Shown here in pieces: positions 1 to 4,958 of a stretch of 7,519 nt of DNA (its first letter is position 1; the number at the start of each line of letters is the position of its first letter). This stretch comes from Methylobacter sp. (GTDB lineage: Bacteria > Pseudomonadota > Gammaproteobacteria > Methylococcales > Methylomonadaceae). The notes beneath the pieces are model-generated. The model had not been told where the DNA came from and did no database searches. It was given only the letters and a program-made list of their open reading frames with translations. The DNA is taken from NCBI GenBank assembly GCA_003158415.1, contig PMJA01000364.1, positions 1 through 7,519 on the forward strand. Reading direction: 5' to 3'. The position numbers and the translations under genes were made by a program.

Positions 1-998
1 TCGGCGATTTTACCGGCATGATCGGAGATCCTACCGGCAAAAATGTCACCCGCAAGCCCTTAACCCGCGACGAGGTTATCGATAATGCGAGAACCTACGA
101 AGAACAAATCTTCAAGATTCTCGACCCGACCAAAACCCTGGTGATGTTCAACTCCAGCTGGATGAACGCCATGTCGCCCGCCGATTTGATCCAATTGGCC
201 GCCAAGCATACGGTGGCCAGGATGCTGGAGCGGGACGATTTCAGCAAACGCTTTAAAAGCGGTCAGCCCATCGCCATACACGAGTTTTTGTACCCGTTAA
301 TACAAGGCTATGATTCGGTCGCCATGAAGGCCGATGTGGAATTGGGCGGCACCGATCAAAAATTCAACTTATTGGTAGGTCGTCAGTTGCAGGAAGTATT
401 CGGGCAAAAACCGCAAGTGGTCATCACCATGCCGATACTCGAGGGCCTGGACGGCGTACAAAAAATGTCCAAGTCGCTGAACAATTATATCGGCATCGCG
501 GATGCCGCCGACGATATGTTCGGCAAGCTTATGTCCATCTCCGATGAACTCATGTGGCGCTATTTTGAATTGCTCAGCTTCAGGCCCATGACGGAAATCA
601 AGTCATGGATGCTGGACTGCGCACAAGGCGCGAACCCGCGCAATTACAAGGTAAAGCTGGCGCAGGAAATTATTGAACGCTTTTATGATGCGGCGGCAGC
701 CGAAAAAGCGTTGGAAAACTTTGAAGCCCGCTTTCAGCGCGGCGCCATGCCCGAGGAAATGGACGAGTTGACCCTAAAAACCGAGACCGCAGGCCTCTGC
801 ATCGCCAATCTGTTGAAAGAGGCAGGCTTAGTCGGCAGCACTTCCGAAGCGATCAGGATGATTAATCAAGGCGCGGTCAAAATAGACGGCGAAAAAGTGT
901 CCGATCCGAAGTTGGAAATACCGGTGAATACCGAAAATGTTTATCAGGTAGGCAAAAGAAAGTTTGCGCGGGTGAAAATAATCGCCGTTAGTAGCTGA
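1..998 (+). CDS. tyrS: Tyrosyl-tRNA synthetase, 3' part (5' end outside window)
   Basis: Class I aminoacyl-tRNA synthetase that charges tRNA-Tyr with tyrosine in the cytoplasm. The frame is already open at base 3, where [12 protein letters not shown] reads into the window, so the annotated Met at base 18 is internal and roughly 70 N-terminal residues, including the HIGH-like motif, lie upstream. Visible landmarks are the tyrosine-pocket stretch around bases 280-370 (YPLIQGYDS, then [10 protein letters not shown]), the KMSKS loop at about 462-476, and a C-terminal S4-like RNA-binding domain from about base 790 ([19 protein letters not shown]). The canonical KMSKS form, rather than the KFGKT form of E. 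coli TyrS, points to the second bacterial TyrRS subfamily (TyrZ-like). No obvious terminator follows the TGA; a CACGAAA repeat begins 11 bases later. Identification is firm; only the start is missing. Confidence 0.97.
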   Translation, partial: GDFTGMIGDPTGKNVTRKPLTRDEVIDNARTYEEQIFKILDPTKTLVMFNSSWMNAMSPADLIQLAAKHTVARMLERDDFSKRFKSGQPIAIHEFLYPLIQGYDSVAMKADVELGGTDQKFNLLVGRQLQEVFGQKPQVVITMPILEGLDGVQKMSKSLNNYIGIADAADDMFGKLMSISDELMWRYFELLSFRPMTEIKSWMLDCAQGANPRNYKVKLAQEIIERFYDAAAAEKALENFEARFQRGAMPEEMDELTLKTETAGLCIANLLKEAGLVGSTSEAIRMINQGAVKIDGEKVSDPKLEIPVNTENVYQVGKRKFARVKIIAVSS

Positions 999-1008
999 TG
1001 TTACATAC

Positions 1009-1040
1009 TGTCCACGAAAAGCACGAAAGACACGAAAATA
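1009..1040 (+). repeat. CACGAAA-unit dispersed repeat, copy 1
   Basis: Three near-tandem units of about 10 bases, each built on CACGAAA (CCACGAAAAG, CACGAAAGA, CACGAAAAT), lie just after tyrS. A second copy with the units in a different order is at 2185-2214. I recognise this style of short spacer repeat from many environmental proteobacterial genomes; it is non-coding. Confidence 0.6.
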
Positions 1041-1053
1041 TTAATCGGAATGT

Positions 1054-1275
1054 CGGTCTGTAGACCGTTTACTTAAGGTAACTCGCAATAAATACTGCCC
1101 GCCTGAGCCGGACGGGGCACAAGCCCCGTTCGAAACGTTTTGAGTTGGTGTGTGTGGCGGCTTAGCTCAGGCACCGAAAAACATTAGGGACGGGATTGCA
1201 AATTCCGTCCCGCTTGAAGGATTTTGTAACAATGGGTTATTCAAACGTGCCGGTCGGAGGTGTAACCTCCGACCG
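1054..1275. repeat. Cluster of four short GC-rich palindromes (REP-like)
   Basis: Four different perfect hairpins lie within 222 bases. CGGTCT/AGACCG is at 1054-1067 with a 2-base centre. ACGGGGC/GCCCCGT is at 1112-1129 with an ACAA loop, and is enclosed by a longer inverted repeat GCCTGAGC/GCTCAGGC (1101-1108 and 1165-1172). GGGACGG/CCGTCCC is at 1187-1211. An 11-bp stem CGGTCGGAGGT/ACCTCCGACCG with a GTA loop is at 1251-1275. None is followed by a T run on the plus strand, so they are not convincing intrinsic terminators, although transcripts from tyrS would fold here. They resemble dispersed REP-type palindromes. No protein-coding signal was seen in this interval. Confidence 0.6.
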
Positions 1276-1351
1276 ACTGGAGAGGGCTTACTTTAGATTT
1301 CAATAAAACAATCTTTTAATATTTCTTTTCGTTGTTCGGTAGACAGTAGGG

Positions 1352-1426
1352 CCATAGGATGTGCTGAACAAAGTGAAGCGCATCAATCGCGAACGATGCG
1401 CCTCCTATCGTCGGCAGCATCCTATA
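1352..1426. repeat. Nested inverted repeat, REP-like element
   Basis: The outer arms ATAGGATG (1354-1361) and CATCCTAT (1419-1426) enclose an inner hairpin with arms GCGCATC (1378-1384) and GATGCGC (1395-1401). The whole 75-base unit therefore folds as a two-tier stem. The wording (GATGTGCTGAAC, then GTGAAGCGCATC) matches my memory of a dispersed repeat common in methanotroph-like genomes, but copy number cannot be judged from one window. Confidence 0.5.
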
Positions 1427-1493
1427 TCAGACTTATGATCGGGTCAAATTCAGCCTGTAAGCTATTCTGGGAAAAACCGTCTGCCCACACTAC

Positions 1494-1604
1494 TTAGCCA
1501 GACGGCTTACATTTATAAACATAGTCATCATTGCGTTTGCCGATGACTAATACTTTATAAGCTGCTGTGTCATCCCCCGATAATTCGATTTGTGAGGGGA
1601 AGAA
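1494..1604 (-). pseudogene. Possible 3' remnant of an unidentified small protein gene
   Basis: On the minus strand, 36 codons are open from just after a TGA (1607-1605) to a TAA (1496-1494). There is no start codon or ribosome site at the 5' end. The translation has protein-like composition, including IELSGDDTAAYKVLVIGK and NDDYVYKCKPSG at the end. The same frame continues above the TGA for 14 codons (ending SAAFLNS), so this could be the tail of a gene broken by a nonsense codon. It is not in frame with the GNAT toxin remnant just upstream, so it is probably a separate broken gene. I do not recognise the family. The same bases also form hairpins, so an RNA explanation is not excluded. Confidence 0.3.
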
Positions 1605-1630
1605 TCAGCTGTTTAGGAAGGCTGCCGAAT

Positions 1631-1693
1631 TTAAGAAAACTTCGTCCGGTCATGCCCGGAAGCAAGCCGTTCTATCGTAAAACAAACCGTCAC
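1631..1693 (-). pseudogene. Truncated GNAT-family toxin (TacT-like) remnant
   Basis: A GTG at 1693-1691 overlaps the antitoxin stop by four bases (GTGA), the usual arrangement in DUF1778-GNAT toxin-antitoxin operons. The 20 codons that follow include ERLASGHDRTKFS, which resembles the N-terminus of GNAT toxins (an HDR motif followed a few residues later by F-x-C-G). A TAA at 1633-1631 comes exactly where the CG of that motif is expected. The rest of the acetyltransferase domain, normally about 160 residues with the acetyl-CoA loop, is not found downstream in any frame. In intact relatives the enzyme acetylates the amino group of aminoacyl-tRNA and stops translation. The call rests on the overlap plus the short motif. 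Confidence 0.6.
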
Positions 1694-1974
1694 AGGCTTT
1701 GGATCAATTCGGCGTGAGCTTGGGCGGCACGTTGCAGAGCGGGATTGGCTTCCGGTGGGTTGATCAGGAGATCGACAAAACGCCGCTGATCTTCAAGAGA
1801 CAGGCGGATTACGCTGGTTTCCTCAATCGTCCGTTGCGCCATTTCCTGTGCGGCAGCGACCACGAAGTCACTGAGACTGCGGCCTTGCAGTTCGGCTGCG
1901 CGTTTAATGACGGCGAGTGCGTCTGCGGAGAGCCTGGCTTCAAGCCGGGAACTGCGGGTGGTATCTTTTTGCAT
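1690..1974 (-). CDS. DUF1778-family (TacA-like) ribbon-helix-helix antitoxin
   Basis: A 94-residue protein that matches the DUF1778 antitoxin pattern: an N-terminal ribbon-helix-helix DNA-binding segment (about residues 10-50, with RLEARLSADALAVIKRAA and GRSLSDFVVAAA) followed by a C-terminal toxin-neutralising tail with the typical LSLEDQRRFVDLLINPP (about residues 58-75). The start is set by a strong AGGAGGAT six bases upstream (1981-1988). Family members bind a partner GNAT toxin and, as a complex, repress their own operon; the promoter here carries a matching palindrome. The partner is reduced to about 20 codons (1631-1693), so this is likely an orphan antitoxin, perhaps kept as a repressor or as protection against related toxins elsewhere. 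Confident for the family; the present role is inference. Confidence 0.85.
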   Translation of the reverse strand: MQKDTTRSSRLEARLSADALAVIKRAAELQGRSLSDFVVAAAQEMAQRTIEETSVIRLSLEDQRRFVDLLINPPEANPALQRAAQAHAELIQSL

Positions 1975-1980
1975 CAGAAT

Positions 1981-1988
1981 ATCCTCCT
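1981..1988 (-). promoter_or_regulatory. Strong Shine-Dalgarno site for the antitoxin
   Basis: Minus-strand AGGAGGAT lies six bases ahead of the ATG at 1974. It is the best ribosome site in the window and fixes the antitoxin start. Confidence 0.8.
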
Positions 1989-1989
1989 A

Positions 1990-2020
1990 TTTATTTACTT
2001 AAAATTGTACGGTAAATAAA
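1990..2020. promoter_or_regulatory. Candidate autoregulatory operator (9-bp inverted repeat)
   Basis: The perfect arms TTTATTTAC (1990-1998) and GTAAATAAA (2012-2020) are separated by 13 bases and straddle the predicted -10 box of the antitoxin promoter. Ribbon-helix-helix antitoxins usually bind such paired sites, so this is the natural candidate operator. The palindrome is seen directly; binding is inferred. Confidence 0.6.
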
Positions 2021-2033
2021 CGGACAATGTAAA
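2004..2033 (-). promoter_or_regulatory. Sigma70-type promoter for the antitoxin operon
   Basis: On the minus strand, TTTACA (2033-2028) and TACAAT (2009-2004) are spaced by 18 bases, close to the consensus -35 and -10. Transcription would start near 1997, about 20 bases ahead of the antitoxin ATG. Confidence 0.6.
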
Positions 2034-2043
2034 TAATACATCG

Positions 2044-2139
2044 TTCCCACGCTCCGGCGTGGGAATGCCGCCGGTGACGCTCCAGCGTCACGCAACGCGG
2101 GAGCGTTGGTGGATGAATTCCCACGCTGGAGCGTGGGAA
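2044..2139. repeat. Four-hairpin repeat cluster (CCCACGC/GCGTGGG type)
   Basis: Four perfect hairpins with 4-base loops lie in 96 bases. TTCCCACGC/GCGTGGGAA (2044-2065) has loop TCCG. GTGACGC/GCGTCAC (2074-2091) has loop TCCA. CAACGC/GCGTTG (2093-2108) has loop GGGA. TTCCCACGC/GCGTGGGAA (2118-2139) has loop TGGA. The first and last share the same stem, and the loops of the second and last are complementary. All stems end in CGC/GCG at the loop. This is a widespread REP-like element style. It sits immediately upstream of the antitoxin promoter. Confidence 0.75.
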
Positions 2140-2184
2140 CTATGAGAAAATTAATTTCCAATAATGAATCTACCAAAAGAATTT

Positions 2185-2252
2185 GTCCACGAAAGACACG
2201 AAAAGCACGAAAGATCTCGTATCGTACCTTTTCGACTGCTTTTTTCGTGGAC
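2185..2252. repeat. CACGAAA-unit repeat, copy 2, in a long hairpin
   Basis: CCACGAAAGA, CACGAAAAG and CACGAAAG units at 2187-2214 reuse the units of the repeat after tyrS in another order. Here they also face inverted partners: GTCCACGAAA (2185-2194) pairs with TTTCGTGGAC (2243-2252), and CGAAAAG (2199-2205) with CTTTTCG (2228-2234), giving a long imperfect hairpin. The remaining bases between 2140 and 2301 show nothing else I can support. Confidence 0.55.
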
Positions 2253-2301
2253 TTTGCTTTTCTACGGGTCAAGAACTAAGGCGCGCGTAGCATGCAATAC
2301 G

Positions 2302-2586
2302 TTAATACCGCCTATCGGTGCCCTCGCGGGTTACGCGTTTTTCGCCCAAATAAACACAAACAAACTGCTCTTTGCCGTCATAATTGACAATCGCCGAATT
2401 AAAATCGCACAAGGTAGGAACATGCAATTTATTCAGCTGAATAATGTCGCCTTTTTTGCAGTTGTGTTCAATGACAACGGTTTCGACGCCGCGCTCCGGG
2501 ATATACAGGCAAATTTTGCCGGGTTCTTCTTCGGCATGACAGATGGGTAACAGTAACAGCAGGGCAAAGCTGTAAAGGATTTTCAT
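2302..2586 (-). CDS. Small secreted (periplasmic) protein of unknown function
   Basis: The protein is 94 residues when started at the Met at 2586. That start gives a clean signal peptide: MKILY, a leucine-rich core, then a cleavage site after CHA at about residue 18. A longer reading from 2685 would place about 33 odd residues, partly repeat-derived, ahead of the signal peptide, so I reject it. The mature part of about 76 residues holds four cysteines, in KICLY, EHNCKKG, TLCDF and FVCVY. These could form two disulfides in the periplasm. The ribosome site is weak (GGA about 9 bases upstream). The C-terminus (TREGTDRRY) is basic and polar. I do not recognise the family and no neighbour suggests a role. 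Confidence 0.6.
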   Translation of the reverse strand: MKILYSFALLLLLPICHAEEEPGKICLYIPERGVETVVIEHNCKKGDIIQLNKLHVPTLCDFNSAIVNYDGKEQFVCVYLGEKRVTREGTDRRY

Positions 2587-2644
2587 AGGTCGGATTCCAT
2601 GAGTGCGGAATTGAATATAGGCGTTTATTATTCCATAAGATATG

Positions 2645-2680
2645 CTTCGGCAAGGCTCTCCTGAGTTTATCGAAGGGCTC
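2645..2680. repeat. Dispersed short repeat (CTGAGTTTATCGAAGGGCTC type)
   Basis: CTTCG (2645-2649) and CGAAG (2671-2675) bracket a segment that reads CTGAGTTTATCGAAGGGCTC. I recognise this as a common interspersed bacterial repeat. It fills the gap between the small membrane protein stop (2692) and the secreted protein gene, and it accounts for the upstream open reading of that gene. Confidence 0.5.
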
Positions 2681-2691
2681 AACACGGACGG

Positions 2692-2940
2692 CTATCGCCT
2701 TATGCGCTTAACCAGTAATAGCCAGCCCCATAACAACGACAGTAACATGATTGCAGAACCCATCACAAAGGCGGCTTTGGCCAGAATAGGGTCATAAGGA
2801 TCACCTGTTTTGACCAATAACACGCCTATGCATATTGACGGCATTAATAGCTGCCCTAGGAGGCTGTCCAAGAATAGAAAACCTACTGCGGAAAAGCCAT
2901 TTCGGCCAGATTTTCCGCTCATTTTCGTTAAATAGAACAA
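2692..2940 (-). CDS. Small membrane protein with a 5' end supplied by an inserted element
   Basis: The frame encodes 82 residues from a TTG at 2940, or 50 from an ATG at 2844. Downstream of residue 30 it has two hydrophobic segments, QLLMPSICIGVLLV and AAFVMGSAIMLLSLLWGWLL, joined by a short polar loop with TGDPYDP, and a basic end (KRIRR). This suggests a two-helix inner-membrane protein. The first 28 or so residues are read from the miniature inverted-repeat element at 2860-3017 and are not native. Element plus one CTAG copy is 162 bases, a multiple of three, so removing it joins this frame to another open stretch (3021-3093) that adds TIACVVLG, a natural continuation of the first helix. 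Stops inside the element (TGA 2952-2950, TAG 2943-2941) separate the halves. The original start is unclear because no ATG lies in the upstream part. It may be a broken gene. Function unknown. Confidence 0.45.
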   Translation of the reverse strand: MFYLTKMSGKSGRNGFSAVGFLFLDSLLGQLLMPSICIGVLLVKTGDPYDPILAKAAFVMGSAIMLLSLLWGWLLLVKRIRR

Positions 2941-3017
2941 CTATTCGCCTCAAATGACCAAAAAATCTGACTCAAAATGGCTTTCCCTCGCTACGGTTCC
3001 TATTCTCGGACAGCCTC
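2860..3017. mobile_element. 158-bp miniature inverted-repeat transposable element (MITE)
   Basis: The terminal repeats begin GAGGCTGTCC at both ends and extend as AGAATAG after one mismatch. Imperfect pairing continues, with AAGCCATTT present in both arms, so almost the whole element folds as one long hairpin centred near 2939. It is flanked by CTAG on both sides (2856-2859 and 3018-3021), read as a 4-base target duplication. No transposase is encoded, so it would need one supplied in trans. A 4-base YTAR-type target is typical of part of the IS5 family, which makes that a reasonable guess for the parent. The insertion lies inside a reading frame for a small membrane protein. Confidence 0.85.
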
Positions 3018-3112
3018 CTAGCACAACGCACGCTATTGTATTACAAGTGGGGAGAGATTGAGTAAGTGTTATCAGTCTATTATCCCACCATATTTATTTA
3101 TGACGAGCGCCC

Positions 3113-3607
3113 TCAGGCCCCGCAACAGCGCTTGAATTTCTTGCCGCTACCGCAAGCGCACGGAGCGTTCTTACCCAAATTGGTTTGCTGATCCACTTTA
3201 CCCATCGCTTTAATAACGCCATCGAGATAAAACCAGCGGCCGTTGGTTTTCGTAAAACGGCTGATTTCATTCATGACATGTTCTTCGCCATCTTGGCTAT
3301 AAAATGCCTTAAACGCCACTACGCCTTTGCTGTCCTTAGCCTCGCCTTTTTTGATGTCCGTGATTTCCAACCTTAACCAATTTATGTTTTCCCTGGAAAA
3401 ATCGATTACATTAGGCCGCAAGCTTACATCCCAGGTTTCCTGCAAATAAACGACATTGCGCAACACATAAGCGGTATAACGCGAACGCATCAAGGTGACA
3501 GCGGTGGCTGGTATTTTTTCGCCGGTGTGAAACGGCCCGCAGCAGTGTTGATAGGCTATGCCGGAGCCGCAAAGACAGAAACAACGCCGATTAAAATTTG
3601 TCGGCAT
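3113..3607 (-). CDS. ychJ: YchJ-family (UPF0225) protein with two SEC-C zinc motifs
   Basis: A 164-residue cytoplasmic protein with the YchJ layout. It has an N-terminal SEC-C-like cysteine cluster (C11-x-C13-GSG, then HCC at residues 21-23), a central NTF2-like domain (about residues 30-140, with LMRSRYTAYV and NGRWFYLDG), and a C-terminal SEC-C motif, CACGSGKKFKRCC (residues 150-162). The cysteine motifs are expected to bind zinc. Length is close to the E. coli homologue (about 152). The precise function of the family is not established. The ATG overlaps the end of the upstream lipoprotein gene by 17 bases, so the two are probably translated from one message. No clear terminator follows before the inserted element. 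Confidence 0.9.
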   Translation of the reverse strand: MPTNFNRRCFCLCGSGIAYQHCCGPFHTGEKIPATAVTLMRSRYTAYVLRNVVYLQETWDVSLRPNVIDFSRENINWLRLEITDIKKGEAKDSKGVVAFKAFYSQDGEEHVMNEISRFTKTNGRWFYLDGVIKAMGKVDQQTNLGKNAPCACGSGKKFKRCCGA

Positions 3608-4337
3608 TGCTTCGCGCTTCTTTGCCGCCGCTTACATCGCCCTGAATTTCTCGCGCCCTGGCAACCAATAACCAGCTGTGTTTCTTCAGCTGGGGATCAT
3701 TGGTAGCCAGTAATACCGCTTTTTTTGCCAAATCTTCGGCCAATCGGGGCTTGGACTGTTTTAGCCTTAGCAACGCCAACTTATAATACAAGGTTGCATT
3801 CCGGGGTTCTATCCTGATAGCGCGTTCGATAGTCGTCGTCGCCGCCTCAATATTACCCGACTTACTTTCTTGGTTAGCCGCCAAAGTTAAAGCGCCTACC
3901 GCCGGTGATAACGGTACAAAGGACTCTAAAGGCGCAAAATGTGGCGGCGCAGAGTCAGGCTCAGGGGGCGGTGAAATCACCGGCTCTTGCGTCGTTTGTG
4001 CTGCCGTGGGTTCTTGCGCAGCCTCTTGTTTTGATGCTAACGCATCTTGTTCCTGTGCTTGTTCGGGCGTTAAGGGTTCCGGGGCTAATTCCATCGGGGC
4101 TGTTACTGCACCAGACTCCTGTAGCGGCGTAGTGGTCACTATCTCGGGAATCTCTGGTTTTATCTGCTTAGGGACTATCGGCTTGGGTGCTTTCGGCTTA
4201 GTCACAGGCTGGGCTTTACTATAAACAGTCGCACCGCCGCCATACACAGGCGCAGGTGGCTGAGAGCTGTAAAATTCAGAACAACCGATCATGAAAGTCG
4301 GCAGTGTGCAGATTAAAAAAAATCGTTTAATTAACAT
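3591..4337 (-). CDS. Lipoprotein with proline-rich linker and C-terminal TPR-like repeats
   Basis: Starting at the Met at 4337 gives 248 residues with a lipoprotein signal: MLIKRFF, a hydrophobic core, then MIGC with the lipidated cysteine at residue 19. The in-frame start at 4370 adds 11 residues ahead of the signal and is less likely. Residues 25-150 are low complexity, rich in Pro, Ala, Gln and Glu, probably a flexible linker. The last 90 or so residues look like tetratricopeptide repeats (GNIEAATTTIERAIRIEP, ATLYYKLALLRLKQSKPRLA). After the lipid cysteine comes SEF, with no Asp at +2, so outer-membrane anchoring is expected. The protein probably serves as a periplasmic scaffold for protein contacts; no partner is evident. 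It overlaps the downstream ychJ by 17 bases. Confidence 0.8.
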   Translation of the reverse strand: MLIKRFFLICTLPTFMIGCSEFYSSQPPAPVYGGGATVYSKAQPVTKPKAPKPIVPKQIKPEIPEIVTTTPLQESGAVTAPMELAPEPLTPEQAQEQDALASKQEAAQEPTAAQTTQEPVISPPPEPDSAPPHFAPLESFVPLSPAVGALTLAANQESKSGNIEAATTTIERAIRIEPRNATLYYKLALLRLKQSKPRLAEDLAKKAVLLATNDPQLKKHSWLLVARAREIQGDVSGGKEARSNADKF

Positions 4338-4356
4338 GTCATAAAATAATTCATCA

Positions 4357-4379
4357 TACAAAACCGGCATTGACTGCCG
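4357..4379 (-). terminator. Weak candidate terminator after ssb
   Basis: On the minus strand CGGCA/TGCCG forms a hairpin with a 5-base GTCAA loop (4379-4365), followed by GTTTTG. The stem is short and the T run is interrupted, so this is only a possible partial terminator between ssb and the lipoprotein gene. Confidence 0.25.
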
Positions 4380-4452
4380 TTCGTTTTAATTATCGAATTG
4401 TTACCGCGCATCGTTAAAGCAAGGCCGCATACCCTCAAAAATGCGACATCAT

Positions 4453-4887
4453 TTAGAACGGTATATCGTCATCATACGGCGCATCGAAGTTATCATGACT
4501 GACCGCTTGCCGAGTCGGTGTCTGTTCGCGCACGCCATAAGCCTGATTGGTTTGTTGCGGCTGGCCGGACTCATTTCTCTTGCCTATCAAATCGATAATG
4601 TTGGCGTTCAATTCCAGGCTGGTTTTAATCGTGCCGTCGTTGGCTTTGTATTCGCTTTGGGTTAATTCACCGGATACAAACACCTGCTGACCTTTTTTCA
4701 GGTAGTTTTGCAACTGCCCTTCCGCACGTTTGCCGAATAACGCCACCCGTATCCATAGCGTTTGTTGTTTATCGCCGAAACCGATATTGTTGGCGACCCG
4801 CACATTCAAGACCGCCATTCCTGATGCGGCATATCTGACCTCGGCATCCGCGCCGACAGTGCCGGTAAAACTAAAGACATTGCTCAT
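4453..4887 (-). CDS. ssb: Single-stranded DNA-binding protein
   Basis: Binds single-stranded DNA during replication, recombination and repair, and recruits partners through its C-terminal tip. The 144-residue protein has an N-terminal OB fold (about residues 1-108; MSNVFSFTGTVGADAEVRY, WIRVALFGKRAEGLQ-like region, VFVSGELTQSEY), a short Gln/Asn-containing linker and the acidic tail YDDDIPF, the conserved partner-binding tip. Its length is below that of E. coli SSB (178) because of a short linker. An AGAGATA site precedes the ATG. It lies 71 bases downstream of topB on the same strand. SSB proteins commonly assist type IA topoisomerases, so shared expression makes sense. It could be an accessory SSB paralogue rather than the main cellular copy. 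Confidence 0.95.
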   Translation of the reverse strand: MSNVFSFTGTVGADAEVRYAASGMAVLNVRVANNIGFGDKQQTLWIRVALFGKRAEGQLQNYLKKGQQVFVSGELTQSEYKANDGTIKTSLELNANIIDLIGKRNESGQPQQTNQAYGVREQTPTRQAVSHDNFDAPYDDDIPF

Positions 4888-4958
4888 TTTTTATCTCTAT
4901 AGATTAAATTAAATGCGGCTATTATCGGTTGCTTTAGGCTGCTATCCAAATGAAAAAA

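Noticed and set aside
1251..1275. Strong 11-bp hairpin as a tyrS intrinsic terminator
   Set aside because: It is over 250 bases from the tyrS stop and no T run follows; better treated as a REP-like palindrome.
1293..1355. A 20-codon minus-strand frame (MALLSTEQRKEILKDCFIEI)
   Set aside because: The composition is protein-like and it may be a gene fragment, but it is too short, lacks a ribosome site and begins inside the 1352-1426 repeat.
1615..1672. Resemblance to the SRP RNA loop (GGTCATGCCCGGAAGCAAGCC)
   Set aside because: The GGAAGCA-like text is present but the long closing helix and flanking SRP pairing are not, and the minus strand explains these bases as a toxin remnant.
1699..2019. 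A 106-codon plus-strand open frame opposite the antitoxin
   Set aside because: The minus strand carries a recognisable antitoxin with a strong ribosome site; this is its shadow.
1991..2272. A 93-codon minus-strand open frame upstream of the antitoxin
   Set aside because: It runs straight through the four-hairpin cluster and the CACGAAA repeat; its translation is repeat-derived (VPTLQRGN-type text), and it has no ribosome site.
2164..2550. A 128-codon plus-strand open frame
   Set aside because: It lies opposite the secreted protein gene and the CACGAAA repeat; the minus-strand frame has a signal peptide and is the better call.
4006..4224. Plus-strand open frames opposite the lipoprotein gene (also 3905-4132)
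   Set aside because: They arise from the low-complexity Pro/Ala/Gln region of the lipoprotein read backwards and have no start signals.
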